Below are positions 17,278-25,446 of a stretch of 30,354 nt of DNA, in pieces; the first letter of the stretch is position 1; each line of letters opens with the position of its first letter. The DNA comes from Oscillospiraceae bacterium (GTDB lineage: Bacteria > Bacillota > Clostridia > UMGS1810), in NCBI GenBank assembly GCA_022769845.1, contig JALEIO010000215.1:1-30354 (forward strand). Direction: 5' to 3'. Made by a program: the position numbers and the translations under genes. The notes beneath the pieces are model-generated. The model did no database searches, was not told the origin of the DNA, and worked only from the letters and a program-made list of their open reading frames with translations.

Positions 17278-20200
17278 TTAAAGCGTTTTCCCGATAACTT
17301 TCATAAGGTTATAAATCATATTGGCGATATCATCGCGGCGCGCATAATCCGAACCATTATAGCCGTCCGAAATTTCTGTAATCTTTGCGTCGATACAATT
17401 TACGGTCGCATATATTGCATAATTTGCAGATTTAATATTGTATTCTCCAATGTCTGCGGAATTTATATCCTTTGACTTGCCAAAGCTTTTTAATATTCTT
17501 GATATTATAACCGCTGCGTCATCATACGTAACGTATTCATTCGGGTTAAAATACGCATTTTCGCCGCCGAGAACATACCCGTTTTCATAAAGTGCACCGA
17601 CAGAAACAAAATCACGGCTTCGTATTCCGATATCTTCAAAAACCTGTTTTGTTGACGCACACTGAAGGTCTAAAGCGTTCTTTATAATTTGCGCAAATTC
17701 TCCCCGTGTAAAATAAGAATCCGGATAAAAGTTCCCGTCGTGATATTTGTTTAAAATACCTTTATTGAACAGTGCTTCTATCTTTTCTTTTTTATCGTTT
17801 TCGTCAATATCGAGATATATTTTTTCGTTGGTATCATAATATCTGTCATATTCATAAACAAATGTTCCATGCGATGTTCCAATATACACTCTCGGCAAAT
17901 TCGGATGAAATTCTATGCACCATGCATCGCCAAAACCAAACATTCCATCTACAAACCTCCATGTTTTTCCCCCGTCAAACGACTCGCTCAATCCTCCTGA
18001 CGGAGAAAGATTAACATGGTCAAGATTGCAAACAATCATATGAAGCGGATTTTTAGGATTTTGTGCAAGCTGATAAAATCCTCGTACATTCCCCTCTCCC
18101 AAATTCATTCCGGTAATCATTGTATGCTGACCGGCGCTATCAACGTGTATACCGTTCGAAAATGTCCCGATATAAGCCTTATCGCGTTCTGCAACATCAG
18201 CAGTTATTTGCCGTATTGACGATTTTAAGTCAAAAACATACTGCCAGGTTTTACCGGCATCGTATGATTTATAAAGATTTGAGCTTGCAGAGGTATCCAA
18301 TGCCCACACAACGTTTCCGTCAACCTTTGAAGCCTCCATAATTCTGTAGGGAACCTCCGTCCAGGTTTTTCCGTCATCATAGCTTACATTTTTTCCTGCA
18401 TATATTATTTCGGGGTCAGACACATTGAATGTCACCCTGCCTGCAGTAGGCGCAGGAACGTTTATATACTGCCACGTCCATCCGCCGTCCAGACTCTCCA
18501 AAAGATTATTTCCGTACTTTCCGTTAATAAGATAACGGTTTTTATTTTTTGGATCACGGTCAATACTGTCTATATCTCGTCTGCCGTCAAAACGCATATC
18601 GTATAAATCCTCTGAAGCGTCGTTTGTCATTGCAGGATAGCTCTCGCCGTTGCCGCTTGGCACAGAACGCGAAAAGCCTCGGTCGGTAAAGGCAATCCAA
18701 ATATTGTCGTTGTCATCAGGGTCAAACCAGAAATCGCACGCACGGTTTCCCGAATATCCGCTTGCGGACGGCACCCAGGTCTTTGCCCCGTCCGTCGTTT
18801 TAAACCATTCGCCGTCAAACGAAAACCACGCTATGTTCGGGTCATAGGGATGAACGGCAATCGGATCGGCGTTTGAGCCCCAGTTTGACTCAATATATGC
18901 CATTTTGTTGTCAAGCATTGACGTTTTCCAGGTTTTTCCGTAATCTTCGCTGTATTTTATGGAGTAACGCCCCGAAATTGTTCCCGAAAGCAAAATTCTG
19001 TGTCCGTCTTCATCAGGAGCCATAAATTCAAGCCAACCCACACGTGAATCGGCAGCACCCGAGCCGTTAGCATAACATTCGTTCCAGATCTCAAAAATAT
19101 CTGTCATAAACTGCCAGCTTGCGCCTTCGTCAAAGCTTTCATAAACCATATCGCTTACGCAAACATACCAATGCCTGTTATCATCAGGGTCAACTATACA
19201 GTCATTTACCATTTTACTTCCAAATGCCTCAAATTCATTTGTCCACGATGCTCCGCCATCCTTTGAATAATAAAGCCCGTTTATTCTTGATCCGGTAATT
19301 ATTGTGTTTTCATACGAACGTATAAATGCAAGCCCCTTATCCTCAAACGCCATATAATTCCAACTGTCACCAAGGTCATCTGAATAATAAATTCCCTTGT
19401 TGTAGGTTGCCGCATAAATTCGTCTTATACCGTTTTCATTAGGCTCGGAATATGCAAAACTGCCGCCCTTTCTGGTTGCGTTATTGTATCCTGTCACAAC
19501 CTTTTGCACAAGCGTCCAGGTTTTTCCGCAGTCAGTCGATTTATATATTCCCTGACCAAGGCGATACACATTATCACCTATATCCGCCGGCTTGCCCATT
19601 ATTGCAAACGCAAGGTTTTTGTCGTCAGGATAAAAACCAAGTCCCTGCGTTCCTACAGACATTAAGCCGTAACCGGAATATTTCCACGTTACGCCGCCGT
19701 CCTCGGAGCGGTACACCGATTCCATATCAGAGCCGATAAGAAGTATATTTGGGTCAATCGGGTTTATGCAAATATTATAAGGCGCTTGTCCGCACTCGCC
19801 TGCATAATAATCATTTTCAATCTGATAAGGGTCGGCAAGATGAAAATTAACAAGATACGGTTTGTATCTTGTTGTTGTGTATTTATCGATATCAACACCC
19901 GTTATATCTTTTGTATACGTTATTTCCTTACAGTCGAGCGTAAGATTTCTTACCTTTTTTGCAGTAACCTTTTCATCTTCCGAAAGCTCGTTCGGGTTAA
20001 TTCCGCCGTTTTTCTCTATTACAAGCTTTAAAGAGGCGCCGTCTTTGTTTTCAGACGATTTAAATGCTACAACAGCGTCCGACGGGTCAGTATTGCTTAT
20101 TGCAAAGCCGATATTGTATCTTTTGGAGATATTGTTTCTTATATAGTTTGTCACATCAATCGAATACACTTCGCCCTCTTTCGGCGAAAACTCAGACAAA

Positions 20201-20574
20201 ACATTTACTCTTTTCGGCGCTGTTGAATAATTAAAAGAATATGTCGGCATATCCTGATTATTCAATGTATAAACCAAAAGATTAGCCTCGTATCCGGTAT
20301 CTGATTTTACCGAATATGGTATAATTTCAAGCTTTGCGGTATCGTTAAATCCAAAAGAATCACCGAGATTAAAGAAAAAATATCCGTGCTGCTTGCCGTC
20401 ACCTTTTACGTAAACATAATCTTCAACATATTCTTTGCTTTCGTTTACACTCTCGATTATGTATGTATCGTCATAAGGAAACAGAACCTTTGAAAAATTA
20501 CCTTCTGCCGCAAACGAAGCAGAAAAGCAGAAAAAATTTACCACTGCCAAACAAATGCTTAAAGCTCTTCTCAT
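17278..20574 (-). CDS. SLH-anchored tandem beta-propeller (Asp-box, GH74/VPS10-like) protein, 1098 aa
   Basis: Signal peptide (about 1-24), an N-terminal DNRLRE-like beta-sandwich (about 25-200, with IDVTNYI), two Asp-box propellers (about 240-930) and C-terminal SLH repeats (about 940-1098; FTRGEF and FNPNEYVT visible, later repeats degenerate). About eleven Asp boxes are seen, e.g. SEDGGVTW, SDDLGDSW, SKDGGASW, SYDDGKTW, SFDGGKTW. It is a paralogue of the 994-residue protein: both carry DPKN, NGDVVW/DGNVVW and HPNLPRVYIGTS. GSDMES replaces the GH74-like first motif, so activity is uncertain. Start: an upstream ATG (20601) overlaps the permease stop, but GGGAGAGG at 20585-20592 points to the ATG at 20574, directly before the signal peptide MRRALS. 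It is the first non-transport gene of the operon. Confidence 0.8.
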   Translation of the reverse strand: MRRALSICLAVVNFFCFSASFAAEGNFSKVLFPYDDTYIIESVNESKEYVEDYVYVKGDGKQHGYFFFNLGDSFGFNDTAKLEIIPYSVKSDTGYEANLLVYTLNNQDMPTYSFNYSTAPKRVNVLSEFSPKEGEVYSIDVTNYIRNNISKRYNIGFAISNTDPSDAVVAFKSSENKDGASLKLVIEKNGGINPNELSEDEKVTAKKVRNLTLDCKEITYTKDITGVDIDKYTTTRYKPYLVNFHLADPYQIENDYYAGECGQAPYNICINPIDPNILLIGSDMESVYRSEDGGVTWKYSGYGLMSVGTQGLGFYPDDKNLAFAIMGKPADIGDNVYRLGQGIYKSTDCGKTWTLVQKVVTGYNNATRKGGSFAYSEPNENGIRRIYAATYNKGIYYSDDLGDSWNYMAFEDKGLAFIRSYENTIITGSRINGLYYSKDGGASWTNEFEAFGSKMVNDCIVDPDDNRHWYVCVSDMVYESFDEGASWQFMTDIFEIWNECYANGSGAADSRVGWLEFMAPDEDGHRILLSGTISGRYSIKYSEDYGKTWKTSMLDNKMAYIESNWGSNADPIAVHPYDPNIAWFSFDGEWFKTTDGAKTWVPSASGYSGNRACDFWFDPDDNDNIWIAFTDRGFSRSVPSGNGESYPAMTNDASEDLYDMRFDGRRDIDSIDRDPKNKNRYLINGKYGNNLLESLDGGWTWQYINVPAPTAGRVTFNVSDPEIIYAGKNVSYDDGKTWTEVPYRIMEASKVDGNVVWALDTSASSNLYKSYDAGKTWQYVFDLKSSIRQITADVAERDKAYIGTFSNGIHVDSAGQHTMITGMNLGEGNVRGFYQLAQNPKNPLHMIVCNLDHVNLSPSGGLSESFDGGKTWRFVDGMFGFGDAWCIEFHPNLPRVYIGTSHGTFVYEYDRYYDTNEKIYLDIDENDKKEKIEALFNKGILNKYHDGNFYPDSYFTRGEFAQIIKNALDLQCASTKQVFEDIGIRSRDFVSVGALYENGYVLGGENAYFNPNEYVTYDDAAVIISRILKSFGKSKDINSADIGEYNIKSANYAIYATVNCIDAKITEISDGYNGSDYARRDDIANMIYNLMKVIGKTL

Positions 20575-20597
20575 AATGATAGTTCCTCTCCCATTCA

Positions 20598-21455
20598 TCA
20601 TCCTTTCACCGCTCCTTCAGAAAGTCCTTGAACAAAGTATTTGTTACACGACACAAATACAATAAGGACAGGAAGCAGCGCAACGGTTGACGCAGCAAGC
20701 ATTAAAGTCCACGACGTTGCACCCTCGGAGGAATTTTTTAAATCTATAAGCGCAACCATCAGCGTTTTCTGTTCCGGATTTGTCAGCGTAAATATCGCCG
20801 GCATTAAATATTCATTCCACGTTCCTTTGAATGCAAGAATAATAACCGTTGCAAGTATCGGTTTTAAAAGCGGGAAAATTATCTTAAACAATATACCGAT
20901 AAACCCACAGCCATCTATTTCAGCTGCTTCATCCAACTCTTTCGGAAGCGAGTCAATATATCCTTTTATAAGAAATATATATACAACCGGAATTGAAAAA
21001 AGTTTAACAACCATAAGTCCTAAAAGTGATCTCGGAATATTAAACAAATTTAAAACGTCAAACGTCGGATAAATACTTATAGATCCTACCGATATAAAAA
21101 TCAGTGAACCGTAAAGTGCAAAAAGCGCTTTTTTAAACGGGAATTCACCTCTCGAAAATACATACGCGCCCACCAGTCCGCTTATAACGGAAATTGCAAC
21201 GCATATAACCGTGTAATATGTACTGTTCCAAAAAAGCTTTGGCATATTAAACTGCATTGAATCAAACATCTTTGAATAATTTTCCAAGGTAAACTTTTCC
21301 GGAATGAAATTTGCAGGATTCGCCATAAACTCCATATTAGACTTAAATGACGACAAAAAGGTGTATATTACAGGAAAAATCATTATCAATGCAAACAACA
21401 CAAGAATTGTGTATATAAAAATCTTGGTAATTCTTTCAACTAATTTTACAGACAT
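20598..21455 (-). CDS. Sugar ABC transporter permease, MalG-like, 285 aa
   Basis: Inner-membrane subunit of a CUT1-type carbohydrate importer. It has about six hydrophobic segments, beginning with FIYTILVLFALIMIFPVIY, and the cytoplasmic EAA loop EAAEIDGCGFIGILFKIIFP that contacts the ATPase. It lies 10 bases downstream of the partner permease. Its TGA overlaps an ATG of the next frame, so it is part of the same transcript. AGGAGTG precedes the ATG. No ATPase gene is nearby; a shared MsmK/UgpC-type ATPase encoded elsewhere is the usual solution in Firmicutes (inference). Confidence 0.93.
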   Translation of the reverse strand: MSVKLVERITKIFIYTILVLFALIMIFPVIYTFLSSFKSNMEFMANPANFIPEKFTLENYSKMFDSMQFNMPKLFWNSTYYTVICVAISVISGLVGAYVFSRGEFPFKKALFALYGSLIFISVGSISIYPTFDVLNLFNIPRSLLGLMVVKLFSIPVVYIFLIKGYIDSLPKELDEAAEIDGCGFIGILFKIIFPLLKPILATVIILAFKGTWNEYLMPAIFTLTNPEQKTLMVALIDLKNSSEGATSWTLMLAASTVALLPVLIVFVSCNKYFVQGLSEGAVKG

Positions 21456-21465
21456 ATTGACACTC

Positions 21466-22410
21466 CTAATACATATTCTTTATTTTATTGCTGAGCTTCA
21501 TATAACCTACCCCGATAAGGCACATTATTATTGAAGTTACAAACGAAAGTGCCGCACCGTAGCCGATATTTATTACACCGTTTGTAAAACCAGGCAAGTA
21601 AGAATTAATAATATGCGCAAGCACCGTAAGTGTTTCGCCGCCGGGCGCTCCATTCGTTAAAAGAACCACAAATTCACCTGTCTGCAGCGTGCCGTTTATT
21701 CCGAGAAGAAGTACAATCTGAAATACAGGCAAAATCATGGGCAGAGTAATTTTGAAAAATACCGCCACTGGTGATGCACCTTCAATGCGCGCAACCTCAT
21801 ATAAATCGTTCGGAATATTTTGAAGAGCTGCTACAAAATAGAGAATATTTGTTCCTATATTTGCCCATATACTTGTAATTACCAAAAATATCATAGCTAA
21901 ATTTTTGTTTGAAATCCAGTCTATGGCAGAGGATATAAGTCCAACCTTTTTTAACAAAAAGTTTATAAAACCATAATAATCAAACAAATTTGAAAATACA
22001 ACAGCAATAATTGATGTTGCAATTATTGTAGGGAAAAAATAAACTGACCGGAAAAACGTTTTACCCTTTATAAGTCTGTTGTTTACCAAAATTGCAATAA
22101 AAAGCGCAAGTGCCAATTCAATCGGCAACTTTATAAACGTAAATTTAAGTGTTATAATCCAAGAATGAAAATAAGACGTATCATCCGTAAAAAGCTTTAT
22201 AAAATTCTGCCATCCTACAAAATGCGTTTCTGAGGGCACCCCGGTATAATAGTAAAAAGCCCATTTAAGCGACCATACAATAGGATAAAATGATAGCAAA
22301 ACAAGACCTATAATCTGTACTGACAGCAAAAGATAACATTGAACAGACATTTTTATCTTTCGCGATCTGATTCCGTTTTTTCTTGTAAGTTGTTTTGTAC
22401 GGTATTCCAT
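21466..22410 (-). CDS. Sugar ABC transporter permease, MalF-like, 314 aa
   Basis: Partner permease of the carbohydrate importer. It has six predicted membrane helices, from YLLLSVQIIGLVLLSFYPIV onward, and the EAA-loop motif EVARIEGASPVAVFFKITLP. The longer reading frame to 22455 adds 15 residues of intergenic sequence. I choose the ATG at 22410 because GGGGAGGG stands 8 bases upstream of it. It follows the solute-binding gene after an 88-base gap containing a hairpin. The CUT1 type imports oligosaccharides, so the products of the extracellular enzymes are the likely cargo. Confidence 0.93.
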   Translation of the reverse strand: MEYRTKQLTRKNGIRSRKIKMSVQCYLLLSVQIIGLVLLSFYPIVWSLKWAFYYYTGVPSETHFVGWQNFIKLFTDDTSYFHSWIITLKFTFIKLPIELALALFIAILVNNRLIKGKTFFRSVYFFPTIIATSIIAVVFSNLFDYYGFINFLLKKVGLISSAIDWISNKNLAMIFLVITSIWANIGTNILYFVAALQNIPNDLYEVARIEGASPVAVFFKITLPMILPVFQIVLLLGINGTLQTGEFVVLLTNGAPGGETLTVLAHIINSYLPGFTNGVINIGYGAALSFVTSIIMCLIGVGYMKLSNKIKNMY

Positions 22411-22457
22411 GCGGAAAACCCTCCCCAAATAAATTTGTTGCTTCTGTAAAAACAATA

Positions 22458-22482
22458 GTAAGAGGAGTTTTATTCCTCTTAC
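22458..22482 (-). terminator. Intercistronic hairpin between binding-protein and permease genes
   Basis: A perfect 9-bp stem (22458-22466 with 22474-22482, 7-base loop) is followed on the minus strand by TATTGTTTTT. The position, just after the solute-binding gene, matches the partial terminators or RNA stabilisers known between malE-like and malF-like genes, which let the binding protein be made in excess. It may let most transcripts end here. Confidence 0.65.
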
Positions 22483-22498
22483 CCTTGCTTATTATTTT

Positions 22499-23872
22499 CT
22501 AATAGGATATATCCCAATCCATATCAATAGCAGTGCTTTGGTCATAATCAGGATTTAACTGCTTATATTTTTCAATTCCTTTGTTATATTCATCCTCTTT
22601 GCGCTTACAGAAATCTTCAACGCTTTCGTTTCCGTTCCACACACTCTTCAAAAAGTCTTCCTGTACCTTAAGACATCCGCTTGTGTCAGATTTCATTGCA
22701 ATCGGAGGCTCGGCAGAAATTTTTACAAGCTCGCCGAATTCTCTCCACTGCTCATATTCGCCGTCTTTAAAATTAACCATTTCGACAATTCTTTCATCCT
22801 TAGGAATATCATAACCTCCGGCAAAAAGACCTGCTCTGAATTCATCCGAGAACCACCATTTATAGAAGAACATAAAATCCTCTCCGCCAATATCGTTAAG
22901 CACCGATTTGTTAATTCTGCACGAATAGCCGTCACCGCAAGCCTGCATATAATTTTTGCCATCCATGCCTTTAATCGGGTAAGGTGCAACGCCCCAATCA
23001 ATCTTTGCCGGGAACTGCTGGGTAAGAACACCATAATCCCAATAATATCCAAACTTCATACCAATGCCGCCCTCGCCGAAACGTGCTCTTGCAGGGTCGT
23101 TATCAATGCCCTCGGAACCCGGAAGAATACTTCCGTCTTTTTTAATGTCCATAAGAGTATTTAAAATAGGAATATATCCGGAAAAATCATATTTGCCGGT
23201 CTTTGGATTGTAATTGCCGAATCCGTTGTATGACTGCGCCATTCCCGTCCAGTCCTGCAAACAGGTCTGCCATTTGAAAGGAATGATAAGTCCGTATTCG
23301 TTTTTTGCAGGATTTGTAAGCTTTTTGGCATATTCTCTAAGCTCCTCAAGACTGGTCGGAGGTGTAGGCTCGCCGTTTGCGTCAACTAAACCTGCAGCCT
23401 TGAACATCTCTCTGTTATAAAGCAGCGCCCTCGGGCCTGTTGTAAGCGGAAAACAGTAAACCTTGCCGTCATACACACACTCTTCGCTCTTTGTTGATGT
23501 ATGCTCTTTTAAAAATTCTTCTCCGCCCGGCAAGTCCGTAATCGGAATTATCAAATCTTTTTCTACCAATGTTTTTAATTTTGAGCCGTCAAACATATGA
23601 GGAAGCTCGCCTGTCTGCATACCAAGCTCAACCATTTTGTTCATATCGGCGACAATCTGATAATCTACCGCAATTCCTCTTTCCTTTCCTACGATTGTAT
23701 TAAATTCTTCTACTTTCTTCATATAATAGTCTTTATTGTGACCATTCGCCGACCAAACCGTAATAGTTTTAACATTTGAATTAACCGTTTCTTTTTTTCC
23801 ACAACCGGCAAAAGAAGCCGCTACTGCGGCAGCCAGAAGTGCGCACACAACTTTTTTGACCCTTTTTTTCAT
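22499..23872 (-). CDS. Extracellular sugar-binding lipoprotein of ABC transporter, 457 aa
   Basis: Family 1 solute-binding protein of a CUT1 sugar importer. The N-terminus is a lipoprotein signal (MKKRVKKVVCALLAAAVAAS) ending in the lipobox FAGC, so Cys24 should be lipidated and hold the protein on the outer face of the membrane. TITVWSANGHNKDYY is the usual first strand; GPRALLYNREMFKAAGL and the downstream Trp-rich lobes are typical of the fold. Length fits the family (about 420-460). It is the first gene of the operon behind the promoter at 23963-23991. GGAGGGG precedes the ATG. The ligand cannot be read from sequence. Confidence 0.93.
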   Translation of the reverse strand: MKKRVKKVVCALLAAAVAASFAGCGKKETVNSNVKTITVWSANGHNKDYYMKKVEEFNTIVGKERGIAVDYQIVADMNKMVELGMQTGELPHMFDGSKLKTLVEKDLIIPITDLPGGEEFLKEHTSTKSEECVYDGKVYCFPLTTGPRALLYNREMFKAAGLVDANGEPTPPTSLEELREYAKKLTNPAKNEYGLIIPFKWQTCLQDWTGMAQSYNGFGNYNPKTGKYDFSGYIPILNTLMDIKKDGSILPGSEGIDNDPARARFGEGGIGMKFGYYWDYGVLTQQFPAKIDWGVAPYPIKGMDGKNYMQACGDGYSCRINKSVLNDIGGEDFMFFYKWWFSDEFRAGLFAGGYDIPKDERIVEMVNFKDGEYEQWREFGELVKISAEPPIAMKSDTSGCLKVQEDFLKSVWNGNESVEDFCKRKEDEYNKGIEKYKQLNPDYDQSTAIDMDWDISY

Positions 23873-23898
23873 TAAAACCCCTCCGTATAAAATATTTT

Positions 23899-23923
23899 CG
23901 GACGCAAGATTATGCTGCGTCCG
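23899..23923 (-). promoter_or_regulatory. 5' leader hairpin of the operon
   Basis: A perfect 8-bp GC-rich stem, CGGACGCA/TGCGTCCG (23899-23906 with 23916-23923), lies in the untranslated leader about 15 bases upstream of the ribosome binding site of the solute-binding gene. There is no T run after it, so it is not an obvious terminator. It could protect the 5' end or be a protein target. Confidence 0.5.
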
Positions 23924-23962
23924 ATTGCTGATTTTTTTGAAAAATCACCTATCTCTGATTCA

Positions 23963-23991
23963 ATTATATAGGTATAGCTTCCTGTTGTAAA
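23963..23991 (-). promoter_or_regulatory. Sigma-A promoter of the surface-glycan operon
   Basis: On the minus strand: -35 TTTACA (23986-23991), 17-base spacer, -10 TATAAT (23963-23968). This predicts a leader of about 80 bases before the solute-binding gene. The -35/-10 pair is identical in sequence and spacing to the divergent promoter on the other strand; the two -35 boxes are 38 bases apart. Confidence 0.75.
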
Positions 23992-24029
23992 GTTGAAAAT
24001 TTATCAGCCTTAAAATTGGGATTTTTCTC

Positions 24030-24058
24030 TTTACAAAAGAAAAATACAATGATATAAT
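24030..24058 (+). promoter_or_regulatory. Sigma-A promoter of the divergent PPC-domain gene
   Basis: TTTACA at 24030-24035, 17-base spacer, TATAAT at 24053-24058, with the ATG 50 bases downstream of the -10. The facing arrangement with the operon promoter offers a common site (23992-24029) for a regulator. Confidence 0.75.
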
Positions 24059-24107
24059 GTTCTTGCAAAACGATTAAAATTTTAAAAAAGGACGGGTTGA
24101 ACAACGT

Positions 24108-24902
24108 ATGAAAAAATGTAAAATATTTATTGTAGCTGCATTTTTGACAATACTGTCTGTTATGCCGCACACTTCATACGCAACGTACAATAAAGCAGGA
24201 GCCATAAACATTTCGGCAAATTCATACATAACCGACAAAATACGGTATCCTGCGGAAAGAAACACTTATGTTATGGGAACTCCTTCAAACGGGCTGATAA
24301 GCATTGAGTTTGAATATCCGGCTGATGTTGATGAAATTTCCTGGCGCATACTTGTTCTGGCAAACGGACATAACCAGATTATTAACGAAAAGAACTCGCC
24401 CGACGACCCTGTTGTAAACGGAAAAAAGGTTCACTTTGTCAAAAAATTCCGGACAAATATGTCGGTATATGTTGTTGTGACCTCTTTTGGGAAATTCAAC
24501 AATTCGGAATACACACTGCGCATAAATCATACTCCCGAAAGTACTAAGAATGCCGAAACGGAATTTACAAACAATGTGTACCTGTACTGTCCTGTAATTG
24601 ATTTTGAAAATGACTTTAAAGCAAATTTGTACAATGAATATGACATTGACCTTTTTGCAGTGCGTCTTGAAAACGGCGGAGAAATAAATGCGGTACTTAC
24701 AAAACTGTCAAACCTGCCGGAAGATTCTTTTAAAATTATTATTGAAAACGACGATAAAAAAATAATTGCAGAAACTGTAAATTCAGCTGATGAAAAAACT
24801 GTTCTTTCAGTTTCAAATCTTGATCAAGGCCTTTACTTTATAAAAATTGTGTCGGGCAAAAACTATTCAAATAATGATTATCTTATAAGAATTGAACACT
24901 AA
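24108..24902 (+). CDS. Secreted protein with PPC-like beta domains, 264 aa
   Basis: Signal peptide (MKKCKIFIVAAFLTILSVMP, cleaved near the Ala of TSYA at about residue 26). The rest is two beta-sandwich units resembling bacterial pre-peptidase C-terminal (PPC) domains: the first about 50-140, ending YTLRINH, the second about 165-264, with YDIDLFAVRL, LDQGLYFIKIVSG and a final YLIRIEH. No catalytic or anchoring domain, so probably a small binding or accessory protein of the cell surface or medium. It is transcribed away from the glycan operon from a facing promoter, which hints at shared control. The ribosome binding site is weak (AAAGGA, about 15 bases upstream). The specific function is not recognised. 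Confidence 0.72.
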   Translation: MKKCKIFIVAAFLTILSVMPHTSYATYNKAGAINISANSYITDKIRYPAERNTYVMGTPSNGLISIEFEYPADVDEISWRILVLANGHNQIINEKNSPDDPVVNGKKVHFVKKFRTNMSVYVVVTSFGKFNNSEYTLRINHTPESTKNAETEFTNNVYLYCPVIDFENDFKANLYNEYDIDLFAVRLENGGEINAVLTKLSNLPEDSFKIIIENDDKKIIAETVNSADEKTVLSVSNLDQGLYFIKIVSGKNYSNNDYLIRIEH

Positions 24903-24914
24903 AAAATATAATTT

Positions 24915-24952
24915 AAGACCTTATTAAATTCATCAGAATTTAATAAGGTCTT
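24915..24952 (+). terminator. Intrinsic terminator after the PPC-domain gene
   Basis: A perfect 16-bp stem (24915-24930 with 24937-24952, loop CATCAG), whose last bases form a T run (TCTTTT), lies 12 bases after the stop codon. Confidence 0.85.
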
Positions 24953-24977
24953 TTAACAACCATATTTCAGAAAAAAT

Positions 24978-25291
24978 ATGCTAAAGCTCTACTGCCAGCT
25001 TCTTGTATGCATTTTCAAGGCGCGTGCCACAAAGGGTATTCAATACTCCAATGATGACAAAAGCAATGTAGAATTGATTTCAGAAATAATTTTATGTTCG
25101 AGCGAAGAAATTAATAAATTTATGATAAGCCTGATTGAAAAAGCAAAGCAGTTAATTTTGGAAAGCAGTGAACCTTTAAACGAAATTTACCTTAAAACAG
25201 GATTTACAAACAGAAATACGTTTATAAGAAACACTTTAAAGCGGTTGTCGGCTTTACGCCGTCAGAATATAAAAAACAGAAGAAAAATTAG
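24978..25291 (+). pseudogene. Decayed AraC/YesN-type transcription regulator
   Basis: In one frame (from 24978) the text LISEIILCSSEEINKFM resembles the region before the DNA-binding domain of YesN-like AraC regulators. It then jumps straight to EKAKQLILESSEPLNEIYLKTGF, the second helix-turn-helix, so the first helix-turn-helix (about 50 residues) is missing. At about 25230 the frame shifts: the continuation HFKAVVGFTPSEYKKQKK, the classic AraC C-terminus, is in another frame and stops at 25289-25291. No receiver or sensor domain and no clear ribosome binding site are present. I read it as a dead gene with N-terminal loss, an internal deletion and an indel (two extra bases or one lost). Regulators of this type often sit beside CUT1 sugar transporters, so it may have been the former controller of the glycan operon. 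Confidence 0.8.
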
Positions 25292-25310
25292 CGGTTTTTA
25301 TAATAAACAT

Positions 25311-25350
25311 ATAAGCAATCAACCTATTTATATTCCGGTTGATTGCTTAT
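25311..25350. terminator. Inverted repeat, possible bidirectional terminator
   Basis: Perfect 14-bp stem (25311-25324 with 25337-25350, 12-base loop). It follows the AraC remnant on the plus strand and lies about 100 bases past the bioY stop on the minus strand. Flanking T tracts are weak on both sides, so which gene it serves is uncertain. Confidence 0.6.
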
Positions 25351-25446
25351 CATACAATTTATTTTACTTAAAATGCAAGCTTATTTTAAAATGTTTGAAA
25401 ATTTCAAAAAATTTATATTAAGCAAAAAGCATTAATACATAAATTT

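Noticed and set aside
7478..20574. Firm assignment of the propeller proteins as GH74 xyloglucanases
   Set aside because: Only the Asp-box propeller layout and one possibly equivalent Asp are seen; the second catalytic Asp could not be located and many non-enzymatic propellers share the fold.
24978..25421. A 147-residue intact protein
   Set aside because: The part after residue 84 is out of frame with the AraC ending; the open frame past 25291 also reads through a hairpin.
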